A DNA stretch of 39,012 nucleotides from Streptomyces ipomoeae 91-03 (GCF_000317595.1 NZ_AEJC01000492.1:1-39012); one strand, 5' to 3'. Counted from the stretch's first letter, positions 15,770 through 24,412 are shown. Made by a program: numbers and translations. Notes: generated by a model not told the origin, from the letters alone.

Positions 15770-17083
15770 GTGGACTCTGAACCGCACGGCAGGCTCGACG
15801 AGTTGCAGCGGGATCCGTATCCGTACTACGCGCGGGCGCGGGCGGCGGAAGGGCTCACCTACGTCGACGAGCTGGACTCCTGGCTGGTGGCGCGGGACGC
15901 CGACGTACGGGAGGTGCTGCGGCGTCCGGACGACTTCTCGTCGGCCAACGCGCTGCGGCCGGACGTGACGCCGGCGCCCGCCGCGCTGGCCGTGCTCGGC
16001 GGTGGCTTCGGCGGGCGGCCCGTCGTCGTCACCGCCGACGGGACACTGCACCATCGGCTGCGGGCGCCCATCGTGCGGGGACTGTCGCCCGCCCGCGTCG
16101 CCGCCGTCCTGCCGTACGCCGTCGAGCGGGCCGCGGCCCTGGTGGACGGCTTCGTGAAGGACGGCCGGGTCGAGCTGATGTCCGCGTACGCGGGCCGGCT
16201 GCCGGGGGACGTCATAGGGCGCCTCGTCGGGTTCGACGAGGCGGACATGCCGGCCCTCGTGCACGGCGGCTACCGCGCCGAGGAACTGCTCTTCCGCCCC
16301 ATGACGGAGCCCGAACAGATCGCCGCCGCCGAGGACGTGGTCGCCCTCTCCCACCGCCTCGACGCGTTCGTCCGCGCCCGGCACACCGACCCGCGCGAGG
16401 ACCTGATCACCGACCTCATCGCCTCCGTCACCGGACAGAACGGCAACCAGGACGGCCGGGACGACCAGGACGGCCGGGACGACCAGGACGGCGAGGGCAG
16501 CAAGAACGGCGGGCGGGGCGAGGACGGCCAGAACGGCGGACTGACCCTCGACCAACGGCACGAACTCGTCGCCCATCTGCAGAACTTCCTCCTCGCCGGA
16601 CACCTGACGACCACGGCCCTCATCGGCACCACCGTCCTCCACCTCCTGCGCCACCGCCGCCAGTGGGAACTGCTCTGCGCCGAACCCCACCGCATCCCGG
16701 GCGCCATCGAGGAGGCCGCACGCTACGACACCGCACTCCAGGGCTTCCGACGCGTCACCACCCGCTCGGTCACCCTCGCCGACACCGAACTGCCCGCCGG
16801 ATCCCCGCTGTTCCTCGCCTTCGGCGGTGCCAACCGCGACGAGGCGCGCCACCCGAACGCCGCCGACTTCGACATCACCCGCACCACCAGCCGCCGCCAT
16901 CTCGCCTTCGGCCTCGGCGTCCACGGCTGCCCCGGCTCCCTGCTCGCCCGCGAACAACTCCGCATCACCCTGGAGCTGTTGACCCGCCGACTCCCCGGTC
17001 TACGCCTCGCGGACGACCAGCAGATCGTGATGCGCCCGACCTTGATCCACCGCTGCCCGGAGAGCCTCGAACTCATCTGGTGA
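15770..17083 (+). CDS. Cytochrome P450
   Basis: 437 residues from a GTG with GGAAGG eight bases upstream. The heme loop reads FGLGVHGCPGSLLAREQL with its cysteine ligand; the K-helix ExxR is EEAAR; the I-helix shows FLLAGHLTTTAL, where the usual acid before the conserved Thr is not seen (AGHLTT). Residues about 222-262, just before the I-helix, are a Gly/Asp/Asn-rich insert with DGRDDQ repeats that lengthens the protein beyond the common 400. It is a soluble bacterial CYP with no membrane anchor. No ferredoxin or biosynthetic cluster is adjacent, so the substrate is unknown; xenobiotic or secondary-metabolite oxidation are general possibilities. Confidence 0.92.
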   Translation: MDSEPHGRLDELQRDPYPYYARARAAEGLTYVDELDSWLVARDADVREVLRRPDDFSSANALRPDVTPAPAALAVLGGGFGGRPVVVTADGTLHHRLRAPIVRGLSPARVAAVLPYAVERAAALVDGFVKDGRVELMSAYAGRLPGDVIGRLVGFDEADMPALVHGGYRAEELLFRPMTEPEQIAAAEDVVALSHRLDAFVRARHTDPREDLITDLIASVTGQNGNQDGRDDQDGRDDQDGEGSKNGGRGEDGQNGGLTLDQRHELVAHLQNFLLAGHLTTTALIGTTVLHLLRHRRQWELLCAEPHRIPGAIEEAARYDTALQGFRRVTTRSVTLADTELPAGSPLFLAFGGANRDEARHPNAADFDITRTTSRRHLAFGLGVHGCPGSLLAREQLRITLELLTRRLPGLRLADDQQIVMRPTLIHRCPESLELIW

Positions 17084-17108
17084 CACCCTCACGTCGTCCG
17101 GTGCTCCC

Positions 17109-18506
17109 TCACACGTCCAGCAACTCCCGCGCCACCACCGGCATCCCCGTCTCCAGCGACCGATTCGCCGCCAGCCCCGTCACCAGCGACCGCGCCCCGT
17201 CCACCGCGTCCGCGGCACGCCCCAGCTCGTCCGGCTCCCGCTCCCCGAACAGATCGGCGAGCATCCGTACGTCCCCGCCCCCGTGCCCGCCCTCACCCAC
17301 GGCCACCTTCACCTCACGAGGCCGTTCCCAGTGCCGCCGCACCAGCAGCTCGGTCCGCCCGACCTCCTCACCGGCCTCCGCACCGTGCAGGACGGGGCTC
17401 GCACCCACGACGCGAACACGCGGCTTCGTCCACGTCGACTCCTCCACCAGCAGCTCGATGCGTCCCTCGCTGCCGTTGAAGGCGATGCGGTAGCCCTCCC
17501 AGGGGGCGTACGCGGTGAGGTGGTACGTCAGGGTCGCCCCGGAGGCGTAGCGCACGAGGACGGCCATGTCGTCCTCGATGGTCACACCGGGCCCGAAGAC
17601 GTTCTGGTCCCGGTGGTAGCCGTCCTCCCGCTCGGCGTCCAGGTAGAGCGCGCTGAGGACGGGTGAGTCCTTGAGGTGCAGGGCGAAGGGATCGTCCTCG
17701 GCGGCCGGGGAGCCGTGGGCGCGGGCGTAGTCGCGGGCGAGGCCTCGGCGCCGGCCGGCCTCGTCGCCGTAGAAGAAGAGGCCGCCCTGGGCGAAGACGG
17801 TCTCGGGGCGGGTGTCGAGCCACCAGTTGACCAGGTCGAAGTGGTGGGTGGACTTGTGGACCAACAACCCGCCGGAGTTGGCCCGTTCGCGGTGCCAGCG
17901 GCGGAAGTAGTCGGCGCCGTGCCGCAGATCGAGCAGCCACTCGAAGTGCACCGAGCCGACCTCGCCGATCCCACCGCTCGCGATCAGCTCGCGGACAGCC
18001 GAATGCACCGGGTTGTAGCGGTAGTTGAAGGAGACGCGGACGTCACGGCCGGTCCGCCGCCGGGCCTCCAGGATGCGGCGGGCGCGCTCGGCGTCGGTGG
18101 TCATCGGCTTCTCGGTGACCACGTCGCAGCCCGCCTCCAGCGCGCGCACGATGTAGTGGTCGTGGGTGCGGTCCACACTCGTCACCACGACCAGGTCGAC
18201 CCGCTCGCGGCGCAGCATCTCCTCGAACTCCCCGGCCCCGTAGGCCGGTACGGGCGCACGGCGGGGGTGGTCGGCCGCGATCCAGGCGTTGTGGACGGCC
18301 ATGCGGTGCGCGTTGGTGTCGCAGAGACCCACCAGGTCGATCCGGTCCGCGAAGGGGCCCGTCAGCGCCTCGGTGAACATCCGGGCCCGGGCGCCGAGAC
18401 CCACCACGGCGGCGCGCCGGCGACCTGCGGATCCGACGTGGTGACGACCTGTGGCCGCGGAGTGGCCGCGCCCTGCGGATCCGGTGCGGGGGTCTTGTTC
18501 TGTCAT
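17109..18506 (-). CDS. Gfo/Idh/MocA-family oxidoreductase (first copy)
   Basis: 465 residues. The NAD(P)-binding Rossmann start is RAAVVGLGARARMFTEAL, and the family EKP motif is in DVVTEKPMTT. The C-terminal a/b domain follows, with a YNPVHSAVRELI and HHFDLVNWW segment of the kind found in sugar and inositol dehydrogenases. About 35 Gly/Arg/Ser-rich residues precede the domain. The ATG at 18506 has GGAAGG six bases upstream. It is divergent from a CUT1 sugar transporter and shares a LacI-type operator region, so it probably oxidises the imported sugar or a derivative. The exact substrate is not evident. Confidence 0.88.
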   Translation of the reverse strand: MTEQDPRTGSAGRGHSAATGRHHVGSAGRRRAAVVGLGARARMFTEALTGPFADRIDLVGLCDTNAHRMAVHNAWIAADHPRRAPVPAYGAGEFEEMLRRERVDLVVVTSVDRTHDHYIVRALEAGCDVVTEKPMTTDAERARRILEARRRTGRDVRVSFNYRYNPVHSAVRELIASGGIGEVGSVHFEWLLDLRHGADYFRRWHRERANSGGLLVHKSTHHFDLVNWWLDTRPETVFAQGGLFFYGDEAGRRRGLARDYARAHGSPAAEDDPFALHLKDSPVLSALYLDAEREDGYHRDQNVFGPGVTIEDDMAVLVRYASGATLTYHLTAYAPWEGYRIAFNGSEGRIELLVEESTWTKPRVRVVGASPVLHGAEAGEEVGRTELLVRRHWERPREVKVAVGEGGHGGGDVRMLADLFGEREPDELGRAADAVDGARSLVTGLAANRSLETGMPVVARELLDV

Positions 18507-18533
18507 ACGGACCTTCCCTAGTGTCCTACGGGG

Positions 18534-18548
18534 TGGAAGCGCTTTCCA
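18534..18548. promoter_or_regulatory. LacI-type operator between divergent oxidoreductase and CUT1 genes
   Basis: TGGAAGCGCTTTCCA is a near-perfect palindrome centred on the CG step, as in operators of LacI/GalR repressors. It lies 28 bases from the start of the dehydrogenase and 21 bases from that of the transporter operon. Confidence 0.65.
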
Positions 18549-18568
18549 GTGAAAGAGGTGACCCACTC

Positions 18569-19855
18569 ATGCCCGGAAACAGGACGAGGAAGTCCTGCAC
18601 GGCGGCCGTGGTCCTCGCCCTGTGCGCGGCGCTCGCGGGCTGTTCGGGCGGGGACGGGGCGAGCGGTGTGGGCGGCGAGGTGGTCCTGCGCTACACGTGG
18701 TGGGGCAACCCTGACCGGGCGGCCAAGACCCAGGCGGCCGTCGAGCTCTTCGAGAAGAAGAACCCCGGGATTGACGTACAGACCTCGTTCGCCGGCTACG
18801 AGGCCTACAAGCAGAAGCTCGCCACCCAGGCCGCCGGCGGCGACGCCCCCGATGTGATGCAGCTCGACTACCGGATGATCGACCAGTACGCCTCCGGCGG
18901 TGTGCTGCTCGACCTGGGAGAGCGGCAACAGACCCTGAGGACCGATGAGTTCGAGCCGGGACTGCTCGCCACCGGCAAGGTGGACGGCAAGCAGTACGCC
19001 GTCCCGCAGGGCCGTGGCACCGAGACCATGGTCTACGACACCGAGCGGTGGAAGGCGGCGGGCCTGGAGCCGCCCCGGGTGGGCTGGACCTGGAGCGAGT
19101 GGGCCGACGCCATGCGGACGGTGGCCGAGAAGACCGGGCAGCCCGGCGGCACCGACCCCGGGCAGAGCGAGGACGCCTTCGAGGTCTGGCTGCGCGGCCA
19201 GGGCAAGGTGCTGTACACCGAGGACCGCGAACTGGGGTTCACCGTCGGCGACCTGACCCGCTGGTGGACCTTCACCGACAAGCTGCGCCGGGAGGGGGCC
19301 GTCTCGCCCGCCGAGCAGACCACCCAGCTCGACGGCAGCGTCGAGAACACCCCGCTGGGCCGGGGAAAGGCCGCCTCGGACGTCAACTGGGACGCTCCCG
19401 CCAGCGGTTACCTCGCCCTCGTCCCCACCGGCATCTCCCTCGCCCCCATGCCCTCGGGCGAGGACGGCACACCCGGCCAGTACTTCAAGCCCTCCATGTT
19501 CATGGGCGTGGCCGCCGACTCCGGACATCCCGAGGAATCGGCAAAGCTCGTCGACTTCATGCTCAACGACCGGGAGGCCGCACGGATCCTCGGCGCGACC
19601 CGTGGCATCCCCGTCAACGAGTCGATCCGCGAGGAGATCGCCGCCGACCTCAAGGACTTCGACAAGACCATCTACGACTACCAGGCCACCGTCGAAGGAA
19701 AGCTCGACTCCCCGCCCCAGGCGCCCCCTTCCGGCGACAGCGCCCTGCAGACCACCTTCCAGCGGGACTACGACCAGGTGTCGTACGAGCTGATGTCGCC
19801 CCGTGAGGCCGCCGAGAACTACATCACCGAGGCGAAGGCGGAGTTGAGGTCATGA
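18569..19855 (+). CDS. CUT1 sugar ABC transporter, solute-binding lipoprotein
   Basis: 428 residues. The signal peptide ends in the lipobox LAGC with the lipidated Cys at residue 25, so the protein should be anchored outside the membrane. The mature part has the family-1 extracellular solute-binding fold, seen in VVLRYTWWGNPDRAAK, DAPDVMQLDYRMIDQYA and YAVPQGRGTETMVYDTERW. Such proteins deliver oligo- or monosaccharides to MalF/MalG-type permeases. The ATG at 18569 follows GAGGTG. The gene overlaps the next by four bases. Confidence 0.93.
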   Translation: MPGNRTRKSCTAAVVLALCAALAGCSGGDGASGVGGEVVLRYTWWGNPDRAAKTQAAVELFEKKNPGIDVQTSFAGYEAYKQKLATQAAGGDAPDVMQLDYRMIDQYASGGVLLDLGERQQTLRTDEFEPGLLATGKVDGKQYAVPQGRGTETMVYDTERWKAAGLEPPRVGWTWSEWADAMRTVAEKTGQPGGTDPGQSEDAFEVWLRGQGKVLYTEDRELGFTVGDLTRWWTFTDKLRREGAVSPAEQTTQLDGSVENTPLGRGKAASDVNWDAPASGYLALVPTGISLAPMPSGEDGTPGQYFKPSMFMGVAADSGHPEESAKLVDFMLNDREAARILGATRGIPVNESIREEIAADLKDFDKTIYDYQATVEGKLDSPPQAPPSGDSALQTTFQRDYDQVSYELMSPREAAENYITEAKAELRS

Positions 19856-20802
19856 CCACCACACAACTGCCGACGACCGAACGCGGCAGGGGAGTCACCC
19901 CACCCGACCGACCCGCCCGGAAGCGCCGGCGCGAGGGCGCGGCCTGGGTGTTCCTGTCCCCCTGGGTGCTGGGTGCCTGCGTGCTGACGCTGCTCCCGAT
20001 GGCCGTCTCCCTCTACCTCTCCTTCACCGACTACGACCTGTTCACCTCCCCGAACTGGGTGGGCCTGCGCAACTACACGCAGATGTTCACCGAGGACCCG
20101 CGCTACTGGCGCTCGGTGGTGGCGACCCTGACGTACGTCGTCATCGCCGTCCCGCTGCAACTGGGCCTCGCCCTCCTGGTGGCGCTCGCCCTGAAGAACA
20201 TGAAGCGCGGCAAGGGCTTCTACCGCTCCGCCTTCTACGCCCCCTCCCTCCTCGGCGCGTCCATGTCCATCGCCCTGGTCTGGCGGGCGATCTTCAACGA
20301 CGGCGGCACGGTCGACAACCTCCTCGGCACCGGCGGCTGGGTCTTCAAGCCCGGCTGGGCGCTGCTCGCGGTGGCCCTGCTGACGGTGTGGCAGTTCGGC
20401 GCCCCGATGGTCATCTTCCTCGCCGGACTCCAGCAGATCCCGGGGGAGTTGTACGAGGCGGCCGAGGTGGACGGTGCGGGCCGCCTGCGGCAGTTCCTGT
20501 CGATCACGGTGCCGATGCTGTCGCCGGTGATCTTCTTCAACCTGGTCCTCCAGACCATCCAGGCGTTCCAGGTCTTCACCCCCGCCTTCGCGGTCAGCGC
20601 CGGCAAGGGCGGCCCCGCCGACTCCACCCTCTTCTACACGCTCTACCTCTACGACCGCGGCTTCGTCGCCTCCCACATGGGCTACGCCTCCGCCATGGCC
20701 TGGGCCCTGCTGATCGTGATCGGCGCGGTCACCGCCATCCTCTTCCGCACCTCCCGCTCCTGGGTCTTCTACGCCTCTGACACCGATGAGGGAGCCCGAT
20801 GA
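19852..20802 (+). CDS. CUT1 sugar ABC transporter permease (MalF-type)
   Basis: 316 residues with six predicted membrane helices, the first around VFLSPWVLGACVLTLLPMAV. The cytoplasmic EAA loop that contacts the ATPase is EAAEVDGAGRLRQFLSITVP. It overlaps both neighbours by ATGA. A short basic N-terminal tail (RKRRREG) precedes the first helix, as is usual. Confidence 0.93.
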   Translation: MTTTQLPTTERGRGVTPPDRPARKRRREGAAWVFLSPWVLGACVLTLLPMAVSLYLSFTDYDLFTSPNWVGLRNYTQMFTEDPRYWRSVVATLTYVVIAVPLQLGLALLVALALKNMKRGKGFYRSAFYAPSLLGASMSIALVWRAIFNDGGTVDNLLGTGGWVFKPGWALLAVALLTVWQFGAPMVIFLAGLQQIPGELYEAAEVDGAGRLRQFLSITVPMLSPVIFFNLVLQTIQAFQVFTPAFAVSAGKGGPADSTLFYTLYLYDRGFVASHMGYASAMAWALLIVIGAVTAILFRTSRSWVFYASDTDEGAR

Positions 20803-21668
20803 CCACCGCCACCTCGACTCCCGCCCCCCGCAAGCCGATCGCCTGGGGACGCGTGGCCCTGCACATCGGCTGTCTGGCCGCGCTGCTCGTCATGCTCTAT
20901 CCGCTGGCCTGGCTCCTCGCGACCTCGCTGAAGCCGGCGAACGAGGTCATCGCGAGCCTCGATCTGCTGCCCAGCCGTCTGGAATGGTCCAACTACGAGA
21001 CGGCCCTGGACGGCGTCAACGACGTCTCGGTCGGCCGGCTGCTCGGCAACTCCCTGCTGATCGCCGGCGGCGCGGTCGTCGGGAACGTCCTGTCCTGCTC
21101 CCTGGCGGCGTACGCCTTCGCGCGCCTGCGGTTCCGCTTCCGGGGGCCGCTGTTCGCGTTCATGATCGCGACGATCATGCTGCCGCATCACGCGGTGCTG
21201 ATTCCGCAGTACATCATCTTCAACCAGCTCGGCATGGTGAACACCTACTGGCCGCTGATCCTGCCGAAGTTCCTCGCCACGGAGGCCTTTTTCGTCTTCC
21301 TCATCGTGCAGTTCATGCGCGGGCTGCCGAGGGAACTGGAGGAGGCGGCACGGATCGACGGCTGCGGACCGTTCCGGAGTTTCTTCCTGGTGATTCTCCC
21401 GCTGACGCGGCCCGCCCTGATCACCACGGCGATCTTCACCTTCATCTGGACCTGGAACGACTTCTTCACCCAGCTGATCTATCTCTTCTCACCCGAGAAA
21501 TTCACGCTCACCCTGGCCCTGAGGTCGTTCGTGGACGCGTCGAGCACCTCGGCCTTCGGCCCGATGTTCGCGATGTCGGTGATCGCCCTGCTCCCGATCG
21601 TGCTGTTCTTCCTCGCCTTCCAGCGCTTTCTGGTGGAGGGCATGGCCAATTCCGGGATCAAGGGATGA
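20799..21668 (+). CDS. CUT1 sugar ABC transporter permease (MalG-type)
   Basis: 289 residues with six membrane helices. The EAA loop reads EEAARIDGCGPFRSFFLVIL. It overlaps the previous permease by four bases. No ATPase gene follows, so the pair probably works with an ATPase encoded elsewhere; a shared MsiK-type ATPase is known for such systems in Streptomyces. Confidence 0.93.
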   Translation: MTTATSTPAPRKPIAWGRVALHIGCLAALLVMLYPLAWLLATSLKPANEVIASLDLLPSRLEWSNYETALDGVNDVSVGRLLGNSLLIAGGAVVGNVLSCSLAAYAFARLRFRFRGPLFAFMIATIMLPHHAVLIPQYIIFNQLGMVNTYWPLILPKFLATEAFFVFLIVQFMRGLPRELEEAARIDGCGPFRSFFLVILPLTRPALITTAIFTFIWTWNDFFTQLIYLFSPEKFTLTLALRSFVDASSTSAFGPMFAMSVIALLPIVLFFLAFQRFLVEGMANSGIKG

Positions 21669-21672
21669 GGGG

Positions 21673-22392
21673 ATGAGCGGCATGCGGACCAGCCGGGAGG
21701 CGGGCGAGATCTTCGGGCCCCGGATGACGCTGTTCGCGGATGTGCTGAGCGTGGGCATCGCCGTGACGGTGGTGAGCCTGCCGCTGGTGACCTTGCCGGC
21801 GGCGCTGTCGACGGCGTGTGCGGTGCTGCGCGGAGCGCGGGAGGGGCGTCCGGCCACGGCCGGGCGGTTCTTCGCGGCGTTCGGGCGGCGGCTGCGCCTC
21901 GGCGATCTCGCCGCCGGGCTCGTGGCCTGCGCCGCCGTGGCCCTCGTCCTGCTCGACCTCGCTCTCGTCGACGCCGGACTGCCGGGCGGCGCCGCCTTCG
22001 CACTCCTCGCCACCGCCATCGCCCTGTGCGCGGCCGTGGCCGGTCTGCGGGCCTGCGCCCGCCCCGAGTCCGTCGACGACTGGCCCGGGGCGGTGCGGCG
22101 GGCGGCGCGGGCCGCCGCACGGGACGTGGGAGGCAGCGGGCTGGTGGTGCTGGCCCTGGCGGCTGCCGTGCTGTGCGCGTGGATGCTGCTCCCGCTGGTG
22201 GTCCTCGTACCCGGGTTGCTGGCCCTCGCGCTCACCGCTGTGGACGTACGGGAGGAAACGGGGAAAGGGAAGCCGGAGGAGGAGGCCTGGGCAGTAGAAG
22301 GAGACCTGGAAGAGGGATCTAGAACGAGTACGGCCCGAAGCGGCCCCAGGCCACCACGGCGGCCAGGATCAGGATCACCAGGTTCGGGATGA
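21673..22392 (+). CDS. YesL-like (DUF624-type) membrane protein
   Basis: 239 residues with about four to five membrane segments. The N-terminal helix and the LPLVTLPAALSTACAVLR segment resemble YesL/DUF624 proteins, which are often encoded beside carbohydrate ABC transporters; their function is unknown. It starts four bases after the MalG-type permease with a GAGGGG ribosome site, so it is part of the operon. The last 25 residues (RTSTARSGPRPPRRPG...) are antisense to the DoxX gene and look non-conserved, which suggests the original stop was lost. Confidence 0.7.
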   Translation: MSGMRTSREAGEIFGPRMTLFADVLSVGIAVTVVSLPLVTLPAALSTACAVLRGAREGRPATAGRFFAAFGRRLRLGDLAAGLVACAAVALVLLDLALVDAGLPGGAAFALLATAIALCAAVAGLRACARPESVDDWPGAVRRAARAAARDVGGSGLVVLALAAAVLCAWMLLPLVVLVPGLLALALTAVDVREETGKGKPEEEAWAVEGDLEEGSRTSTARSGPRPPRRPGSGSPGSG

Positions 22393-22690
22393 TCGCCTGG
22401 GTCTCCTTGCGGCGGTTGTGCACGATCATCGCGCCGATCATGGTGAGGACCAGGCCGGTCGCGGCGAGCGGCACGAAGATCGGGGCGATGTCCAGCACGG
22501 CCGGCAGGATCAGGCCGATGCCGGCCAGGAACTCCAGGACGCCGATGGTCCTGACCGCGCCCGGGGAGAAGTCCTCGACCCAGGCCATGCCGGAGGCGGC
22601 GAGCTTCTCCTTGGGCTGGGTGGCCTTCATCAGACCGGCGGCGAGGAGACCGGCGATGATCCACAGAGTGACATTCACGTGGGTTTCCAT
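22319..22690 (-). CDS. DoxX-family membrane protein
   Basis: 123 residues with four membrane helices and the GxLEFLAGIGLILPAV and GAMIVHNRRKE features of small DoxX-like proteins. Relatives take part in redox stress responses and quinone-linked functions. It is divergent from a MarR regulator, with an inverted repeat three bases upstream of its ATG and another on the -35 boxes, so repression by that regulator is the clear inference. Its 3' end overlaps the convergent YesL-like gene by 74 bases. Confidence 0.87.
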   Translation of the reverse strand: METHVNVTLWIIAGLLAAGLMKATQPKEKLAASGMAWVEDFSPGAVRTIGVLEFLAGIGLILPAVLDIAPIFVPLAATGLVLTMIGAMIVHNRRKETQAIIPNLVILILAAVVAWGRFGPYSF

Positions 22691-22693
22691 CTG

Positions 22694-22710
22694 TTGAATT
22701 GAAGATTCAA
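22694..22710. promoter_or_regulatory. MarR operator 1
   Basis: TTGAATTGAAGATTCAA has perfect TTGAAT/ATTCAA arms around five bases, typical of MarR-type sites. It lies in the short leader of the doxX-like gene, three bases from the ATG. Confidence 0.7.
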
Positions 22711-22725
22711 GTTATATGGGGGGTC

Positions 22726-22755
22726 AAGATAAGTCTGCTTCAGTTGAACTGTCAA
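22726..22755 (-). promoter_or_regulatory. Promoter of the DoxX-like gene
   Basis: On the minus strand TTGACA (22755-22750) is followed after 18 bases by TATCTT (22731-22726), a good match to the housekeeping consensus. It predicts a leader of roughly 30 bases that includes operator 1. Confidence 0.55.
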
Positions 22756-22772
22756 GCCATTGGGTCCATGAT
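22744..22772 (+). promoter_or_regulatory. Promoter of the MarR gene overlapping operator 2
   Basis: TTGAAC (22744-22749) and CATGAT (22767-22772) are 17 bases apart. The inverted repeat TTGAACTGTCAA (22744-22755) covers this -35 and also the -35 of the opposite promoter. Confidence 0.5.
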
Positions 22773-22801
22773 CCTTTTGTTGGGCACGTAGAGTGTGCGC
22801 C

Positions 22802-23290
22802 ATGGAGACACCGCCCCAGCCCCGTTGGCTGAACGTCGAGGAGATGGAGACCTGGCACGCACTGGCCGGGGTGATGATCAGACTGCCGAGTGCCCTGGAC
22901 ACGCAGTTGCAGCGCGACGCCGGCATCAGCCACATGGAGTATCTGGTGATGACGGCGCTCTCCCAGAGCGACGAACGCACCCTGCGGATGAGCGAGTTGG
23001 CCGCGAACGCCGGATCCTCGCTGTCCCGGTTGTCCCATCTGGTGAAGCGGCTGGAGAAGAGCGACTGGGTGCGCCGTGCGCCGGACCCCGAGGACGGCCG
23101 CTACACCCTGGCCACCCTCACGGACGCCGGATACGCCAAGGTCGTCGACACCGCGCCGGGGCATGTGGAAGCCGTACGACGGTATGTGTTCGACGCGCTC
23201 ACCAAGGCGCAGCAGCGGCAGTTGAAGGACATCGGGCAGCGCATCTGGTCGGCCGTCGCGCCGAACGACCGCTGCCGGTTCAAGGGCTGA
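22802..23290 (+). CDS. MarR-family transcriptional regulator
   Basis: 162 residues with a winged helix-turn-helix (LRMSELAANAGSSLSRLSHLVKRLE, shown here only by its key helix SSLSRLSHLVKRLE) and the wing DPEDGRYTLATLTDAG. Flanking helices form the usual dimer interface. It is divergent from the DoxX-like gene, with inverted repeats in the gap, so autorepression and control of doxX are likely. A GTG at 22793 is an alternative start; the ATG at 22802 fits the predicted transcript. Confidence 0.9.
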   Translation: METPPQPRWLNVEEMETWHALAGVMIRLPSALDTQLQRDAGISHMEYLVMTALSQSDERTLRMSELAANAGSSLSRLSHLVKRLEKSDWVRRAPDPEDGRYTLATLTDAGYAKVVDTAPGHVEAVRRYVFDALTKAQQRQLKDIGQRIWSAVAPNDRCRFKG

Positions 23291-23320
23291 CCCCCATGGC
23301 GTGAATCCGCCGGTCGGGCC

Positions 23321-24325
23321 TCAGTCGCCCGGGGGCGGGGCCGTCGTCCCCCTGACCTCCAGGGTCGGGGTGGTCAGGACGACCTTGCCGGGGCGGGTCG
23401 GGTCGGCGATGCGGTCGAGCAGGCACTGGGCGGCCCGGCGGCCCACGTCGTGGCTGGAGTTGTCCACGCTGGTGAGCCAGAGGTGACGCAGCCGCGCGAG
23501 ATACGTGTTGTCGTATCCGACGAGGGAGAGGTCGCGCGGCACGTCCAGGCCCAGTTCCTCGGCGGCGGAGAGGGCGCCCACGCAGGCCATGTCGTTGAAC
23601 GCCACGATGGCGGTGGGGCGTTCGGGGCTGCTGAGCAGCCGGACCGTGGCGCGGTAGCCGCCCTCCTCGGTCAGGTCGCCGTGCTCGACGGACGCGCTGT
23701 CGGACAGCCCGTGCTCGCGCATCACCGTCTCGAAGCTGCGGCGGCGCAGCGCGCCCACCACGCCGTCGCCCGCGATATGGGCGATGCGCCGGTGGCCGAG
23801 GGAGATCAGGTGCTCGGTGGCCAGCCGGGCGCCGTACTGGTCGTCGCCCGCGACGACGTCCACATGGGGGAGCGCGGGCTCACGGGCGCCCGCGACCACC
23901 GTGGGGACGAGACCGGCCGCCGTGCGCAGCGCCTCGGACGGCGGCAGGGTGCCCACCGCGATCAGACCGTCGACCCGCAGTTCGGTGAAGGTGCGGGTGA
24001 GGTCCTCGCCCAGCCGCCGGTTGAGGTTGCCGTCGGCCAGCAGCATCCGCAGACCGTTGTCGTGCAGCTTGGAGTTCAGCCCGTCCAGCAGTTCCACGAA
24101 CCAGGGGTTGCGCATGTCGTTGAGGAGGACGCCGACCGTACGGGTGCGGCGCTCGCTGAGGCTGCGCGCGGCGGCGTTGGGCCGGTAGCCCAGTTCGTCC
24201 ACGGCCGTCAGTACGGCCTCCCGCTTCTCGGGTCGCACCTGGTCGGAGCCGCGCAGCACCAGGGAGACCAGGGACTTCGACACGCCGGCCCGTTCGGCGA
24301 CATCGCGGATCGTCGGGCGTCTCAT
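23321..24325 (-). CDS. LacI-family transcriptional regulator
   Basis: 334 residues. The N-terminal helix-turn-helix reads TIRDVAERAGVSKSLVSLVL, with the hinge helix at YRPNAAARSLSERR; a periplasmic-binding-like sugar domain fills the rest. The ATG lies five bases from an operator-like palindrome with no ribosome site, so the gene may be leaderless and strongly autoregulated. It is divergent from the second Gfo/Idh/MocA oxidoreductase. It may also act on the related palindrome at 18534, although the half-sites differ. Confidence 0.92.
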   Translation of the reverse strand: MRRPTIRDVAERAGVSKSLVSLVLRGSDQVRPEKREAVLTAVDELGYRPNAAARSLSERRTRTVGVLLNDMRNPWFVELLDGLNSKLHDNGLRMLLADGNLNRRLGEDLTRTFTELRVDGLIAVGTLPPSEALRTAAGLVPTVVAGAREPALPHVDVVAGDDQYGARLATEHLISLGHRRIAHIAGDGVVGALRRRSFETVMREHGLSDSASVEHGDLTEEGGYRATVRLLSSPERPTAIVAFNDMACVGALSAAEELGLDVPRDLSLVGYDNTYLARLRHLWLTSVDNSSHDVGRRAAQCLLDRIADPTRPGKVVLTTPTLEVRGTTAPPPGD

Positions 24326-24329
24326 GGCG

Positions 24330-24341
24330 TGGACCGTTCCA
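24330..24341. promoter_or_regulatory. LacI operator copy 1
   Basis: TGGACCGTTCCA, a near-palindrome immediately upstream of the LacI ATG. A minus-strand TTGACA at 24362-24357 places the site at the -10 position of the lacI-like promoter. The same 12-mer recurs in inverse orientation at 24413-24424. Confidence 0.65.
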
Positions 24342-24412
24342 CAGGCCCCGTGGCGTTGTCAAAGAGCTTGACAGTGAAGGAGAGGGGGTTCCAAGGTGGG
24401 CGGCGTACGTTC

